Positions 6,024 through 12,164 of a stretch of 12,164 nucleotides of DNA are shown piece by piece; position 1 is the first letter of the stretch; each line of letters starts with the position of its first letter. The notes below the pieces were generated by a model. The model made no database searches. It was not told the origin of the DNA and saw nothing but the letters and a program-made list of their open reading frames with translations. The position numbers were made by a program, and so were the translations under genes. The stretch is from DYCT01 sp051875715 (GTDB taxonomy: Bacteria; Bacteroidota; Bacteroidia; Bacteroidales; Bacteroidaceae): the NCBI GenBank assembly GCA_051875715.1, contig JBJEHD010000055.1:1-12164 (forward strand), read 5' to 3'.

Positions 6024-6923
6024 ATGACGAAGTTTTTTACAAAAGAGTTCAAAATGGGGGTAGCCGGCGTGATTGCCCTGCTGATGGCTGTGTTCGGCCT
6101 CCATTACCTGAAAGGCATCAACCTGTTCAAACCAAGCAGCTACTACTACGTGAGTTATGCCAACATCAACGGACTGGCCAAGTCCAGCCCCGTGTATGCC
6201 GACGGATTCCGGGTGGGCATCGTGCGCGACATCTATTACGACTACGAGCATCCGGGCCATGTGACGGTGGAAGTGGAGATGGACACGGACATGAGGGTGC
6301 CCAAGGGTAGCAAAGCGGAACTGGTGACGGAAATGCTGGGCACGGTGAAGATGAACCTGCTGCTGGCCAACAACATGCGCGAGGCATACCAGGTGGGCGA
6401 CACCATACCAGGCGTGGTCAACAACGGCTTGATGGACGTCGTAGGGCAGACGCTGATGCCGATGGTGCCCAAACTGGACTCCATCCTCTGCTCGCTCAAC
6501 CAACTGCTGGCCGACCCCAATATCAAGGAGACCTTGAAGTCCACACGTCAGACCATGGCCAACTTGGAGGCTACGTCCGCCCAACTGCGCAACCTGATGG
6601 CCCACGACGTGCCCCAATTGACCGGGAAACTCAACCGGATAGGCGACAACTTCGTCGTCATCAGCGAGCAACTGAAGGACATCGATTTCGCCGCCACGTT
6701 TGCGAAGGTCGACGAGACCATGGCAAACCTGAAAGGCGTGACCGAACAACTGGGACGAAAGGACAACACCATAGGACTGCTGCTGCACGACCCCTCGCTG
6801 TATCAGAGCCTGAACGCGACAGGTGCCAATGCGGCCGCCCTGCTGCTCGACCTGAAGGAGCATCCGAAACGGTATGTGCACTTCTCCCTGTTCGGCAAGA
6901 AGGAAAAAGCCGCGAAGCAATAG
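6024..6923 (+). CDS. MlaD/MCE-domain lipid-transport protein
   Basis: The protein has 299 residues. One N-terminal membrane helix (about 11-28) anchors it in the inner membrane. It is followed by an MCE domain (about 38-116) with the typical V-x-x-DGFRVG segment near 57-65 and PKGSKAELVTEMLGTVKM (93-110). The remainder (about 140-270) is a long, mostly helical region of repeated heptad-like segments, as in single-MCE proteins that form a hexameric tube. MCE proteins bind phospholipids and move them between membranes with an MlaE permease and MlaF ATPase, neither of which is in this window. The start lies 6 bases after the amidase stop, with AAGGAG overlapping that stop region, so translation is probably coupled. 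The basic tail ends GKKEKAAKQ. Confidence 0.9.
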   Translation: MTKFFTKEFKMGVAGVIALLMAVFGLHYLKGINLFKPSSYYYVSYANINGLAKSSPVYADGFRVGIVRDIYYDYEHPGHVTVEVEMDTDMRVPKGSKAELVTEMLGTVKMNLLLANNMREAYQVGDTIPGVVNNGLMDVVGQTLMPMVPKLDSILCSLNQLLADPNIKETLKSTRQTMANLEATSAQLRNLMAHDVPQLTGKLNRIGDNFVVISEQLKDIDFAATFAKVDETMANLKGVTEQLGRKDNTIGLLLHDPSLYQSLNATGANAAALLLDLKEHPKRYVHFSLFGKKEKAAKQ

Positions 6924-6949
6924 AAAATAGAATTCATCTAAATAAAAAT

Positions 6950-7011
6950 GGCCTCGCACGGTCGGCACACAGGCGGATAAAACGCCTACAGACGAACGTG
7001 TGAGGCCTTTT
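6950..7011. terminator. Intrinsic terminator of the amidase-mlaD operon
   Basis: GGCCTCGCACG (6950-6960) pairs with CGTGTGAGGCC (6997-7007) through 11 bp with one G-U, followed by TTTT (7008-7011). Inside it, AGGCG (6971-6975) pairs with CGCCT (6983-6987). AAAAA precedes the left arm (6944-6948), so it could act in both directions. Confidence 0.8.
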
Positions 7012-7049
7012 GGCATGAAAGGCGACAAATGGGATTGGAGCGTGGAATA

Positions 7050-7119
7050 TGTGTATAATCGTTTGTGAAACAGGAGTTTCGATATAAGCAAATGCCTGTC
7101 GGGAGATGTGAAACAGGAG
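7050..7119 (-). promoter_or_regulatory. DnaA-box-like sites upstream of dnaA
   Basis: TGTGTATAA (7050-7058) is the reverse complement of TTATACACA, which fits the DnaA-box consensus TTATNCACA at every position. Two exact copies of TGTGAAACAGGAG (7064-7076 and 7107-7119) begin with the complement of TGTTTCACA, a 7-of-9 match in the same orientation. The repeats are 43 bases apart, about four helical turns. They could serve DnaA autoregulation or be part of an origin. Only the first site is strong. Confidence 0.45.
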
Positions 7120-7138
7120 AGTTTTGTAAGTGGTTGTA

Positions 7139-7168
7139 CGTAAAATACTTACTATTCCTGCGTAAAAT
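7139..7168 (+). repeat. CGTAAAAT direct repeats 22 bases apart upstream of dnaA
   Basis: CGTAAAAT occurs at 7139-7146 and 7161-7168, two helical turns apart. The first also forms an inverted repeat, GTAA-AATAC-TTAC (7140-7152). The spacing suits a dimeric regulator just upstream of the dnaA promoter. Nothing identifies the protein. Confidence 0.35.
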
Positions 7169-7183
7169 GCAAACTTTTCTTCA

Positions 7184-7215
7184 TTTGTTTTTCTAAAAAT
7201 AGATTATCAATTTTG
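7184..7215 (+). promoter_or_regulatory. Promoter of dnaA
   Basis: TTTG (7184-7187), exactly 20 bases, CAATTTTG (7208-7215), a TAnnTTTG box with one mismatch. It lies in an AT-rich stretch. The start of transcription would be near 7222, on a small hairpin (AGCGAA 7218-7223 with TTCGCT 7229-7234), giving a leader of about 50 bases. Confidence 0.6.
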
Positions 7216-7271
7216 CAAGCGAAGAAATTTCGCTAATTAAAAAAGCCGATTAAAAAGAATCCAACTGAAGT

Positions 7272-8648
7272 ATGCAAATGTTTGACCATATCGAACTGTG
7301 GAACCGTTGCTTGGACTTTATCCGCGATAATGTTCCGCCGACGGCATATAACACTTGGTTTGCGTCCATCGTTCCGATGAAATACGAGAACGATGCCTTG
7401 ACCATCCAGATGCCGAGCCAGTTCGCTTATGAGTTTCTGGAAGAGCATTACGCCGATTTGGTCATCAAAGGCATTCGGAAACTGACGGGGAAGAACACCC
7501 AGCTGATGTACATGATTGCCGGTACGGAGGTGAACATGCCTGCCGCTCCGGCTTCCGCCCCCGCCGCCCCGGCGGTGAAGGACGAACGCAAGTCGCCGGC
7601 ACCCTGGCAGGAATTGGATTCGCACCTGAACACGAAGTACACGTTCGACAATTTCGTGGAAGGCGGCAGCAACCGGCTCTCACGTTCGGTGGGCGAGGCC
7701 GTGGCGCAAAATCCGGCTTCGGCTTTCAATCCGCTTTTCATCTATGGACCCTCCGGCGTGGGCAAGACGCACCTTATCTCCGCCATCGGACTGAAAATAA
7801 AGGAGCTGCATCCCACCATGCGGGTGCTCTATATCTCGGCCCACCTCTTCCAGGTGCAGTACACCAACGCCGTGCGCGACAACAAGGTGAACGACTTCAT
7901 CATGTTCTACCAGACCATTGATGTGCTCATCATCGACGACGTACAGGAGTTTGGCGGCCTGACCAAAACGCAGAACACCTTCTTCCACATCTTCAACCAT
8001 CTGCATCAGAACGGTAAACAACTCATCATGTCGTCTGACCGTCCGCCGGTGGCCCTGCAAGGCATGGAAGAACGCTTGCTGACCCGCTTCAAGTGGGGAC
8101 TGATTGCCGAAATGGAACGACCGAACGTGGAACTCCGCCGCGACATCCTCTTGGACAAGATGCACAAGGACGGACTTCGTTTCCCGGTCGAGGTGGTGGA
8201 TTACATTGCCGAGAATGTCGACAACAGCGTACGAGACCTGGAAGGTACGGTCTTGTCGTTGATGGCCCGCTCCATCTACATGAACCGTGACATCGACGTC
8301 GACCTGGCCCGTCTGATTATCAAGCAGGTGGCCGACCGGAACGAAACGGAACAGCCCATCACGATGGAACAAATCGTGGAACGGACGTGTGCGTATTACG
8401 GCCTGGACAAAGCGCTCATCCAAACCAAGACGCGCAAACGCGAAGTGGTGAGGGCACGGCAGGTAGCCATGTATATGGCCAAAAAGTTCACCGACAATTC
8501 CTCGTCAAAGATTGGTTTTGTCATCGGACGGAAAGACCACGCGACGGTCATTCATGCCTGCAAGATTGTGGAGGACCAACGGACGGTGGACAAGGCTTTC
8601 AGCAGCGAACTGCACGAGGTGGAGGAACTGATCCGCAAAAGAAACTGA
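7272..8648 (+). CDS. dnaA: Chromosomal replication initiator protein DnaA
   Basis: The protein has 458 residues, the usual length for the family. Domain I (about 1-85) includes the NTWFASIVP segment that contacts DnaB and partner proteins. A short Ala/Pro-rich linker (about 89-112) is domain II. The AAA+ domain III (about 120-335) shows Walker A GPSGVGKTH (159-167), Walker B LIIDDVQ (219-225), sensor I LIMSSDRPP (251-259), the box VII arginine segment RLLTRF (268-273) and sensor II NSVRDLEG (318-325). Domain IV ends with the DNA-binding signature GRKDHATVIHAC (419-430). It binds DnaA boxes and melts the origin in its ATP form. The start is ATG 7272; ATG 7278 is an alternative two codons later. 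It is probably transcribed alone from the promoter at 7184-7215. Confidence 0.98.
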   Translation: MQMFDHIELWNRCLDFIRDNVPPTAYNTWFASIVPMKYENDALTIQMPSQFAYEFLEEHYADLVIKGIRKLTGKNTQLMYMIAGTEVNMPAAPASAPAAPAVKDERKSPAPWQELDSHLNTKYTFDNFVEGGSNRLSRSVGEAVAQNPASAFNPLFIYGPSGVGKTHLISAIGLKIKELHPTMRVLYISAHLFQVQYTNAVRDNKVNDFIMFYQTIDVLIIDDVQEFGGLTKTQNTFFHIFNHLHQNGKQLIMSSDRPPVALQGMEERLLTRFKWGLIAEMERPNVELRRDILLDKMHKDGLRFPVEVVDYIAENVDNSVRDLEGTVLSLMARSIYMNRDIDVDLARLIIKQVADRNETEQPITMEQIVERTCAYYGLDKALIQTKTRKREVVRARQVAMYMAKKFTDNSSSKIGFVIGRKDHATVIHACKIVEDQRTVDKAFSSELHEVEELIRKRN

Positions 8649-8749
8649 GCGGACGGGCTCCGCAGGCGGGGCGGACCGCAGGGACGGAAACCCTGACGAC
8701 CGGACGGGAGGACCCTTCCCGCAAAAAAAGAAATTCACAGGACATCTTG

Positions 8750-9088
8750 TTGAGAAGAGAAGGTAAAATATTCATTTCCGGATGGTTGCTGATGCTATTC
8801 TTGTGTTATCAGGTCGGCATCATCGCGTTCACCCACGTACACTACGTCAACGGGGTGATGGTGGCGCATTCCCATCCGTCCGGAAGCGATAAGCACGAAC
8901 ATACGGCCACGCAGTTGCTGCTGATCGGGCAACTGAGCCACGTGGAGATGGCGACGGCGGACCTTGCGTCGACCCTGTCCGCCGATTGTCCGCTGCTGTA
9001 CGTCGTCGAGCCAATCCGTCGGGTGGGTTGGCTCATGGGCGTGCGACTTCCTGCGGCGCTTTTGCGTGCTCCTCCTTCGATGGATTGA
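8750..9088 (+). CDS. Small histidine-rich membrane protein, likely TTG start
   Basis: This is an open frame of 112 residues with no ATG near its natural start. From TTG 8750 (TTG 8747 is equally possible) the protein starts RREGK, then one hydrophobic helix (about 7-28), then a histidine-rich part: THVH (28-31), VMVAHSHP (36-43) and HEH (49-51). It ends LLRAPPSMD. The layout (N-terminal helix, His cluster suited to Zn, Cu or Ni, and a terminal (R)APP motif) recalls short proteins encoded next to metal-related TonB receptors, such as the DUF2946 type in Proteobacteria; that comparison is by eye. ATG 8792 would remove half the helix, so I prefer TTG. It lies 101 bases after dnaA in the same direction without a clear terminator or promoter between, and 357 bases before a TonB receptor. 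The function is unknown; metal binding or sensing is an inference. Confidence 0.72.
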   Translation: MRREGKIFISGWLLMLFLCYQVGIIAFTHVHYVNGVMVAHSHPSGSDKHEHTATQLLLIGQLSHVEMATADLASTLSADCPLLYVVEPIRRVGWLMGVRLPAALLRAPPSMD

Positions 9089-9102
9089 GGAACCGTCTGT
9101 TT

Positions 9103-9125
9103 CGGCACACGTGTCTGCTGTGCCG
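9103..9125. terminator. Hairpin after the histidine-rich gene, possible terminator
   Basis: CGGCACA (9103-9109) pairs perfectly with TGTGCCG (9119-9125) around a 9-base loop, starting 14 bases after the stop codon. No T tract follows, so it is at best a weak or factor-dependent terminator. Confidence 0.3.
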
Positions 9126-9207
9126 TAATCCCAAGAGATAAACCCAAAACGGTCATTAGGCCGCCCCTGCGCAAACGAACTTTCTTTTTGGCATCTGTGT
9201 TCCCGTT

Positions 9208-9260
9208 TCTCGTTTACAATGGAGCCCCATTGCGCCCTCAAAACGAGAACACATCTGTTC
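9208..9260. repeat. Nested inverted repeats in the gap before the TonB receptor
   Basis: The outer arms are TCTCGTTT (9208-9215) and AAACGAGA (9241-9248). The inner stem is CAATGG (9217-9222), loop AGCC, CCATTG (9227-9232). A further 5-bp inverted repeat, GAACA (9247-9251) with TGTTC (9256-9260), overlaps the outer arm. This two-tier perfect fold lies in otherwise unexplained sequence and could be a regulatory RNA element or a binding site. I recognise no riboswitch class in it. Confidence 0.45.
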
Positions 9261-9274
9261 AAAAATAGAAGTTG

Positions 9275-9286
9275 TTATCATCATAA
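9275..9286. promoter_or_regulatory. Near-palindromic operator candidate (Fur/Zur-like)
   Basis: TTATCATCATAA is a palindrome except at its two C positions, and lies in the AT-rich part of the gap before the TonB receptor gene. Metal-responsive Fur-family repressors bind sites of this AT-rich kind, and a metal receptor gene would be a natural target. The match is loose and short. Confidence 0.3.
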
Positions 9287-9324
9287 TGCTAATGACCGAT
9301 TTGGGATAAATAAAATTTTTTAGG

Positions 9325-9424
9325 CCGCATCGGTGCGGACGGAATCGACGTGTCCGCACGGGATGTGCCACGGCCGGGCGAGGCGTCATGCGTCGTGCGG
9401 CCGGCAGAAGCGGAGGAATGCCGC
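9325..9424 (+). promoter_or_regulatory. Structured leader of the TonB receptor gene with competing hairpins
   Basis: GTGCGGAC (9333-9340) pairs perfectly with GTCCGCAC (9352-9359). CCGCA (9325-9329) can instead pair with TGCGG (9334-9338), which excludes the first stem. A third stem joins CGGCCG (9371-9376) with the CGGCCG at 9398-9403. A fourth, GCGG (9410-9413) with CCGC (9421-9424), hides a GGAGG at 9412-9416. Mutually exclusive stems in a leader suggest attenuation or a ligand-responsive switch. No cobalamin, TPP or other known class is recognisable, and I see no convincing promoter box for this gene. Confidence 0.4.
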
Positions 9425-9445
9425 ATAACAATAGAATCGACATAG

Positions 9446-11764
9446 ATGAAGCAATACATAATCGCTATCATGCTCCTGATAGGGGGCATGCATCTTTGCG
9501 CAAACAGTCCGGTGCGCGAAGGAAACCTGATTGACGGACATGTGGTTGAAAAAGGGTCGGAGGAAAACATTCCGTATGCGACGGTGCAGATTGTCGGCAC
9601 ATCGCACGGATGTGTGACGAACGAAGAAGGCCAGTTCTTTTTCCGGCATCTCCGGCCTGGCACGTACACGTTGCGCGTGCAGGCACTGGGGTACAAGACT
9701 CAGGAGAAAAAGGTGGAGGTGAGCCGCGAATATGCCACGGTGGTGCATTTCCTGATGGAGGAAGAAACCTTTGTGACCGACGAAGTGGTCGTGTCGGCCA
9801 ATCGGAACGAGGTGAGTCGACGGGAAGCCCCTGTCATCGTGAATGTGATGGGAGCGAAGTTGTTCGAAACGGTCAACTCGACCGACCTGGCCAAATCGCT
9901 CAATTTCCAGTCGGGACTCAGGGTGGAAAACAACTGTCAGAACTGCGGATTCCCGCAGGTACGCATCAACGGCCTGGAAGGCCCGTATTCGCAAATCCTC
10001 ATCAACAGCCGCCCGGTCATCAGCGCCTTGTCCGGCGTGTATGGCCTGGAGCAGATACCGGTGAACATGATCGACCGGGTCGAGGTGGTGCGTGGCGGCG
10101 GGTCGGCCCTGTTCGGGGCCAATGCGGTGGGCGGCACCATCAACATCATCACAAAAGACCCGGTGAGCAATTCGTTTCAGGTGGCCAGCTCCTTGTCGAA
10201 TATGAACGGGCAGAGTTGGGAACAATACATGGGGGCGAATGCGTCGTTGGTGGCCAAGGACAACACTTACGGGATAGCCTTGTACGAATCGTATCGGAAC
10301 CGAAACCCGTATGATGCCGATGCCGATGGCTTCTCGGAACTGGGACGGCTGAACATGAACACCTTCGGCCTGCGATCGTACTACAGGCCTACGCAGTTCA
10401 GCCGCATCAGCCTGGAGTATCACACGACGAACGAGTTCCGCCGGGGTGGAAATAAATTCGACCGGCAGCCTCACGAAGCCGACATCACCGAGCAGACCCG
10501 CCATATCATCAACAGCGGAGGGGTCGCCTACGATCTGGCCTGGAAAGAATACCGCCACCGGGTGTCGGTGTACGGTTCGATACAGCATACCGACCGGGAC
10601 AGCTATTATGGCGCGCAGCAAGATCCCAACGCCTACGGGAAGACCAACGACCTGACCTGGGTGGTAGGGGGCACCTACACGGGGCGTATGGAGCGATGCT
10701 TGTTCGCGCCGGCCACGTTCACAGGTGGAGTGGAGTATCAGGAAAACGACCTGCACGACGTGATGACGGGCTACGGACGCGATATGCAGCAGAATGTGCG
10801 CATCTGGGGAGCATTCGTCCAAAACGAATGGACCATGAAACGCCTGACGTTGCTGCTGGGAGCCCGGCTCGACAAACACAACCTCATCGACCATCCCATT
10901 TTCAGTCCGCGCGTAAACCTGCTGTACAAGCCGTGGGAGCAGTTGCAGGCTCGCCTGACCTATTCGACGGGCTTCCGGGCACCGCAGGCCTACGACGAGG
11001 ACCTGCACGTGACGGCCGTGGGAGGAGAGGGGATGATTATCCGCCTGGCCGACGGGCTCAAGCCCGAACGCTCCAACAGTTTCAGCGGTTCGGTGGACTG
11101 GACGGCTCGTTTGGGACATTTCCAACTGAACCTGCTGGTGGAGGGATTCTATACAGACCTGCGCCATGTGTTCGTGCTGGAATCGGTGGGGCAGCAGGGC
11201 GGCTATCTGGTCAAGGAACGACGCAACGGCGATGGAGCCCGCGTCTTCGGGGCCAATGCCGACCTGAAGGTGGCGCATGGCAAGGATGTGGCGCTTCAGA
11301 TGGGATTCACCGTTCAGCGGAGCCGGTACAAGACACCGGAGTCGTGGAGCGAGGACCCATCGGTGGAGGCGATAAAGAGGATGCCCCGTACGCCGGACTA
11401 TTATGGCTATTTCACCTTGTCGACCTCTCCGCTGAAAAATTTCGATGCCTCCCTGTCGGGTACCTATACCGGACGGATGTTGGTGCCCCACTATGCCCCG
11501 GCCGATCTGCCCGAGGCCTATGCCGGACAATACATCACGGAAGACCGCATGGAACATACGCCGGATTTCGTCGACCTGAACCTGAAACTGGCCTACACCT
11601 TTGTGCTGCACGATCACGTGAAACTGCAGGTCAACGCCGGCGTGCAGAATATGCTCAACAGTTTCCAACGCGATTTGGACAAGGGGGAATACCGCGATTC
11701 GGGCTATTTTTACGGGCCGACCCAACCCCGGACGTACTTCGTGGGCATCAAGTTCACGAACTGA
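9446..11764 (+). CDS. TonB-dependent outer-membrane receptor with a CxxC motif in the plug
   Basis: The protein has 772 residues. A signal peptide (about 1-19) leads to a carboxypeptidase-regulatory-like domain (about 28-105; NIPYATVQIVGT and LRPGTYTLRVQALGY are typical), which is characteristic of Bacteroidota receptors. A TonB-box-like DEVVVSA (112-118) is followed by the plug (about 118-240), with RINGLEGPYSQILINSRP (173-190) and VEVVRGGGSALFGANAVGGT (212-231). A 22-strand barrel should fill the rest, ending VGIKFTN. Cys164 and Cys167 in NCQNCG lie in the plug where substrate meets the receptor, suggesting a metal or metal complex. No SusD partner follows, so a polysaccharide or peptide SusC role is unlikely. 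The nearby histidine-rich protein supports metal handling, but the substrate is not established. Confidence 0.93.
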   Translation: MKQYIIAIMLLIGGMHLCANSPVREGNLIDGHVVEKGSEENIPYATVQIVGTSHGCVTNEEGQFFFRHLRPGTYTLRVQALGYKTQEKKVEVSREYATVVHFLMEEETFVTDEVVVSANRNEVSRREAPVIVNVMGAKLFETVNSTDLAKSLNFQSGLRVENNCQNCGFPQVRINGLEGPYSQILINSRPVISALSGVYGLEQIPVNMIDRVEVVRGGGSALFGANAVGGTINIITKDPVSNSFQVASSLSNMNGQSWEQYMGANASLVAKDNTYGIALYESYRNRNPYDADADGFSELGRLNMNTFGLRSYYRPTQFSRISLEYHTTNEFRRGGNKFDRQPHEADITEQTRHIINSGGVAYDLAWKEYRHRVSVYGSIQHTDRDSYYGAQQDPNAYGKTNDLTWVVGGTYTGRMERCLFAPATFTGGVEYQENDLHDVMTGYGRDMQQNVRIWGAFVQNEWTMKRLTLLLGARLDKHNLIDHPIFSPRVNLLYKPWEQLQARLTYSTGFRAPQAYDEDLHVTAVGGEGMIIRLADGLKPERSNSFSGSVDWTARLGHFQLNLLVEGFYTDLRHVFVLESVGQQGGYLVKERRNGDGARVFGANADLKVAHGKDVALQMGFTVQRSRYKTPESWSEDPSVEAIKRMPRTPDYYGYFTLSTSPLKNFDASLSGTYTGRMLVPHYAPADLPEAYAGQYITEDRMEHTPDFVDLNLKLAYTFVLHDHVKLQVNAGVQNMLNSFQRDLDKGEYRDSGYFYGPTQPRTYFVGIKFTN

Positions 11765-11817
11765 CATCGGCGGATCTGGTCTGTTTGAAAAGACGAACTT
11801 TCAGATTGTTACGCGAT

Positions 11818-11851
11818 TTTGCGGGAGATTGTGAAGAATTGCGTATATTTG
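11818..11851 (+). promoter_or_regulatory. Promoter candidate downstream of the TonB receptor gene
   Basis: TTTG (11818-11821), 22 bases, TATATTTG (11844-11851). The -7 box is perfect, but the spacing is two bases longer than usual. No open frame starts soon after. The RNA it would produce contains CTTACAA (11882-11888) complementary to TTGTAAG (11925-11931), so it could be a small RNA or a long leader. Confidence 0.45.
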
Positions 11852-11944
11852 CAGGCTTTTACGCTGAAAAGCATGTGCCTGCTTACAAATTTTTGGGAAA
11901 AATAGGGAATACTGCCAAAACATGTTGTAAGACATAGTTTATTT

Positions 11945-11976
11945 CTTGTCGCATCCAAATAAAAGGGGCATCTTTG
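11945..11976 (+). promoter_or_regulatory. Promoter of a candidate small RNA
   Basis: CTTG (11945-11948), exactly 20 bases, CATCTTTG (11969-11976). Each box has one mismatch to the Bacteroidetes consensus and the spacing is ideal. Transcription would begin near 11982. Confidence 0.5.
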
Positions 11977-11981
11977 CAGCG

Positions 11982-12070
11982 TTATCCTGAAAACAATCTT
12001 TTTACCTTAAAAAAACTAATACCTATTGAAAACGGGAAAAGGGACTTTGTGAAAAGTCCCTTTTCTGTAT
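11982..12070 (+). ncRNA. Candidate small RNA or terminated leader, about 85-90 bases
   Basis: Promoter-like boxes just upstream and a perfect intrinsic terminator at 12036-12065 frame a short, A-rich segment without an open frame of useful length. The unpaired 5' part (about 11982-12030) would be free for base pairing, and the terminator gives a defined 3' end, the usual form of a Bacteroides trans-acting small RNA. The other reading is an attenuator in the leader of a gene right of the window. I cannot match it to a named RNA. Confidence 0.45.
12036..12068 (+). terminator. Perfect 13-bp intrinsic terminator
   Basis: GAAAAGGGACTTT (12036-12048), loop GTGA, AAAGTCCCTTTTC (12053-12065), with a T-rich 3' arm and flank. 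It is the best-formed terminator in the window and, because the arms are A/T-rich at their ends, could work on both strands. Confidence 0.8.
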
Positions 12071-12149
12071 TTAATGCGCTCCTTCGCTTACATTTTGTCA
12101 GCAGTTTCGGGCACAGTAGCAAAAAGGTGTGGGTATAAATAAAAAATGT

Positions 12150-12157
12150 TACCTTTG
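12150..12157 (+). promoter_or_regulatory. -7 box of a gene beyond the right edge
   Basis: TACCTTTG matches TAnnTTTG exactly and is preceded by an AT-rich run. No good TTTG sits 19-21 bases upstream. Only seven bases follow in the window, so the gene it serves is not visible. Confidence 0.45.
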
Positions 12158-12164
12158 CAGTTAT

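Noticed and set aside
4833..7091. 752-residue antisense open frame across amidase and mlaD
   Set aside because: Crosses both genes and their terminator, with a His/Val-rich composition typical of the antisense of biased codons.
8705..8729. Intrinsic terminator after dnaA
   Set aside because: The CGGGA/TCCCG stem has only 5 bp and is followed by A rather than T on the + strand.
9305..9445. Cobalamin riboswitch before the TonB receptor
   Set aside because: The conserved cobalamin-box bases (GCCACTG-type core) are absent; only generic GC-rich stems are present.
9418..9534. 38-residue leader peptide starting at ATG 9418 after GGAGG
   Set aside because: GGAGG is one base from ATG, far too close for initiation, and the peptide overlaps the receptor start in another frame without features of a regulatory leader peptide.
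9386..11767. 793-residue antisense open frame over the TonB receptor
   Set aside because: Mirror image of the receptor gene with no protein-like motifs; the + strand frame has full receptor architecture.

Overview
This window is chromosomal DNA of a Bacteroidota bacterium, very probably order Bacteroidales, with GC-rich genes and AT-rich gaps. The grounds are promoters of the Bacteroides type (TTTG, 19-21 bases, TAnnTTTG) in front of several genes, weak or absent Shine-Dalgarno sites, a TonB-dependent receptor with an N-terminal carboxypeptidase-regulatory-like domain, and an amidase directly followed by a single MCE-domain protein ahead of dnaA. All recognised genes are on the + strand. Genus and species cannot be fixed by reading alone.

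Layout. (1) 1-552: perhaps the last codons of an upstream gene, then a promoter and an RNA gene of about 190 bases. It folds as a long rod closed by a 10-bp stem and ends in a T tract, and is best read as 6S RNA. (2) 553-2704: a probable two-gene unit, a small rhodanese-domain lipoprotein and an exported 5'-nucleotidase-family metallophosphoesterase. (3) 2705-3101: a repeat cluster of two near-identical 33-base direct repeats around a large imperfect palindrome and a second hairpin. The last repeat copy carries the likely promoter of the next gene. (4) 3102-4619: a DASS/SLC13 anion transporter, followed by a strong hairpin. (5) 4845-6923: an operon of a periplasmic N-acetylmuramoyl-L-alanine amidase with a SPOR-like C-terminus and an MlaD/MCE protein, closed by a good terminator. 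(6) 6924-8648: dnaA with its promoter and DnaA-box-like sites. (7) 8750-11764: a small histidine-rich membrane protein that appears to start at TTG, then a structured 357-base gap, then a TonB-dependent receptor whose plug carries a Cys-X-X-Cys motif. (8) 11765-12164: no protein gene. It holds two or three promoters and a perfect 13-bp hairpin terminator, consistent with at least one small RNA, and the promoter of a gene beyond the window.

How the parts fit. Most of the window is core envelope and housekeeping function: cell-wall turnover coupled with lipid-transport machinery, periplasmic nucleotide salvage, anion uptake, replication initiation and global transcription control. The accessory-looking part is the histidine-rich protein plus CxxC receptor, which together suggest metal or metal-complex handling. 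The least explained material is non-coding: the promoter-carrying repeats, the receptor leader with competing hairpins, and the small-RNA region at the right end. I did not find a clearly new defence or mobile system.
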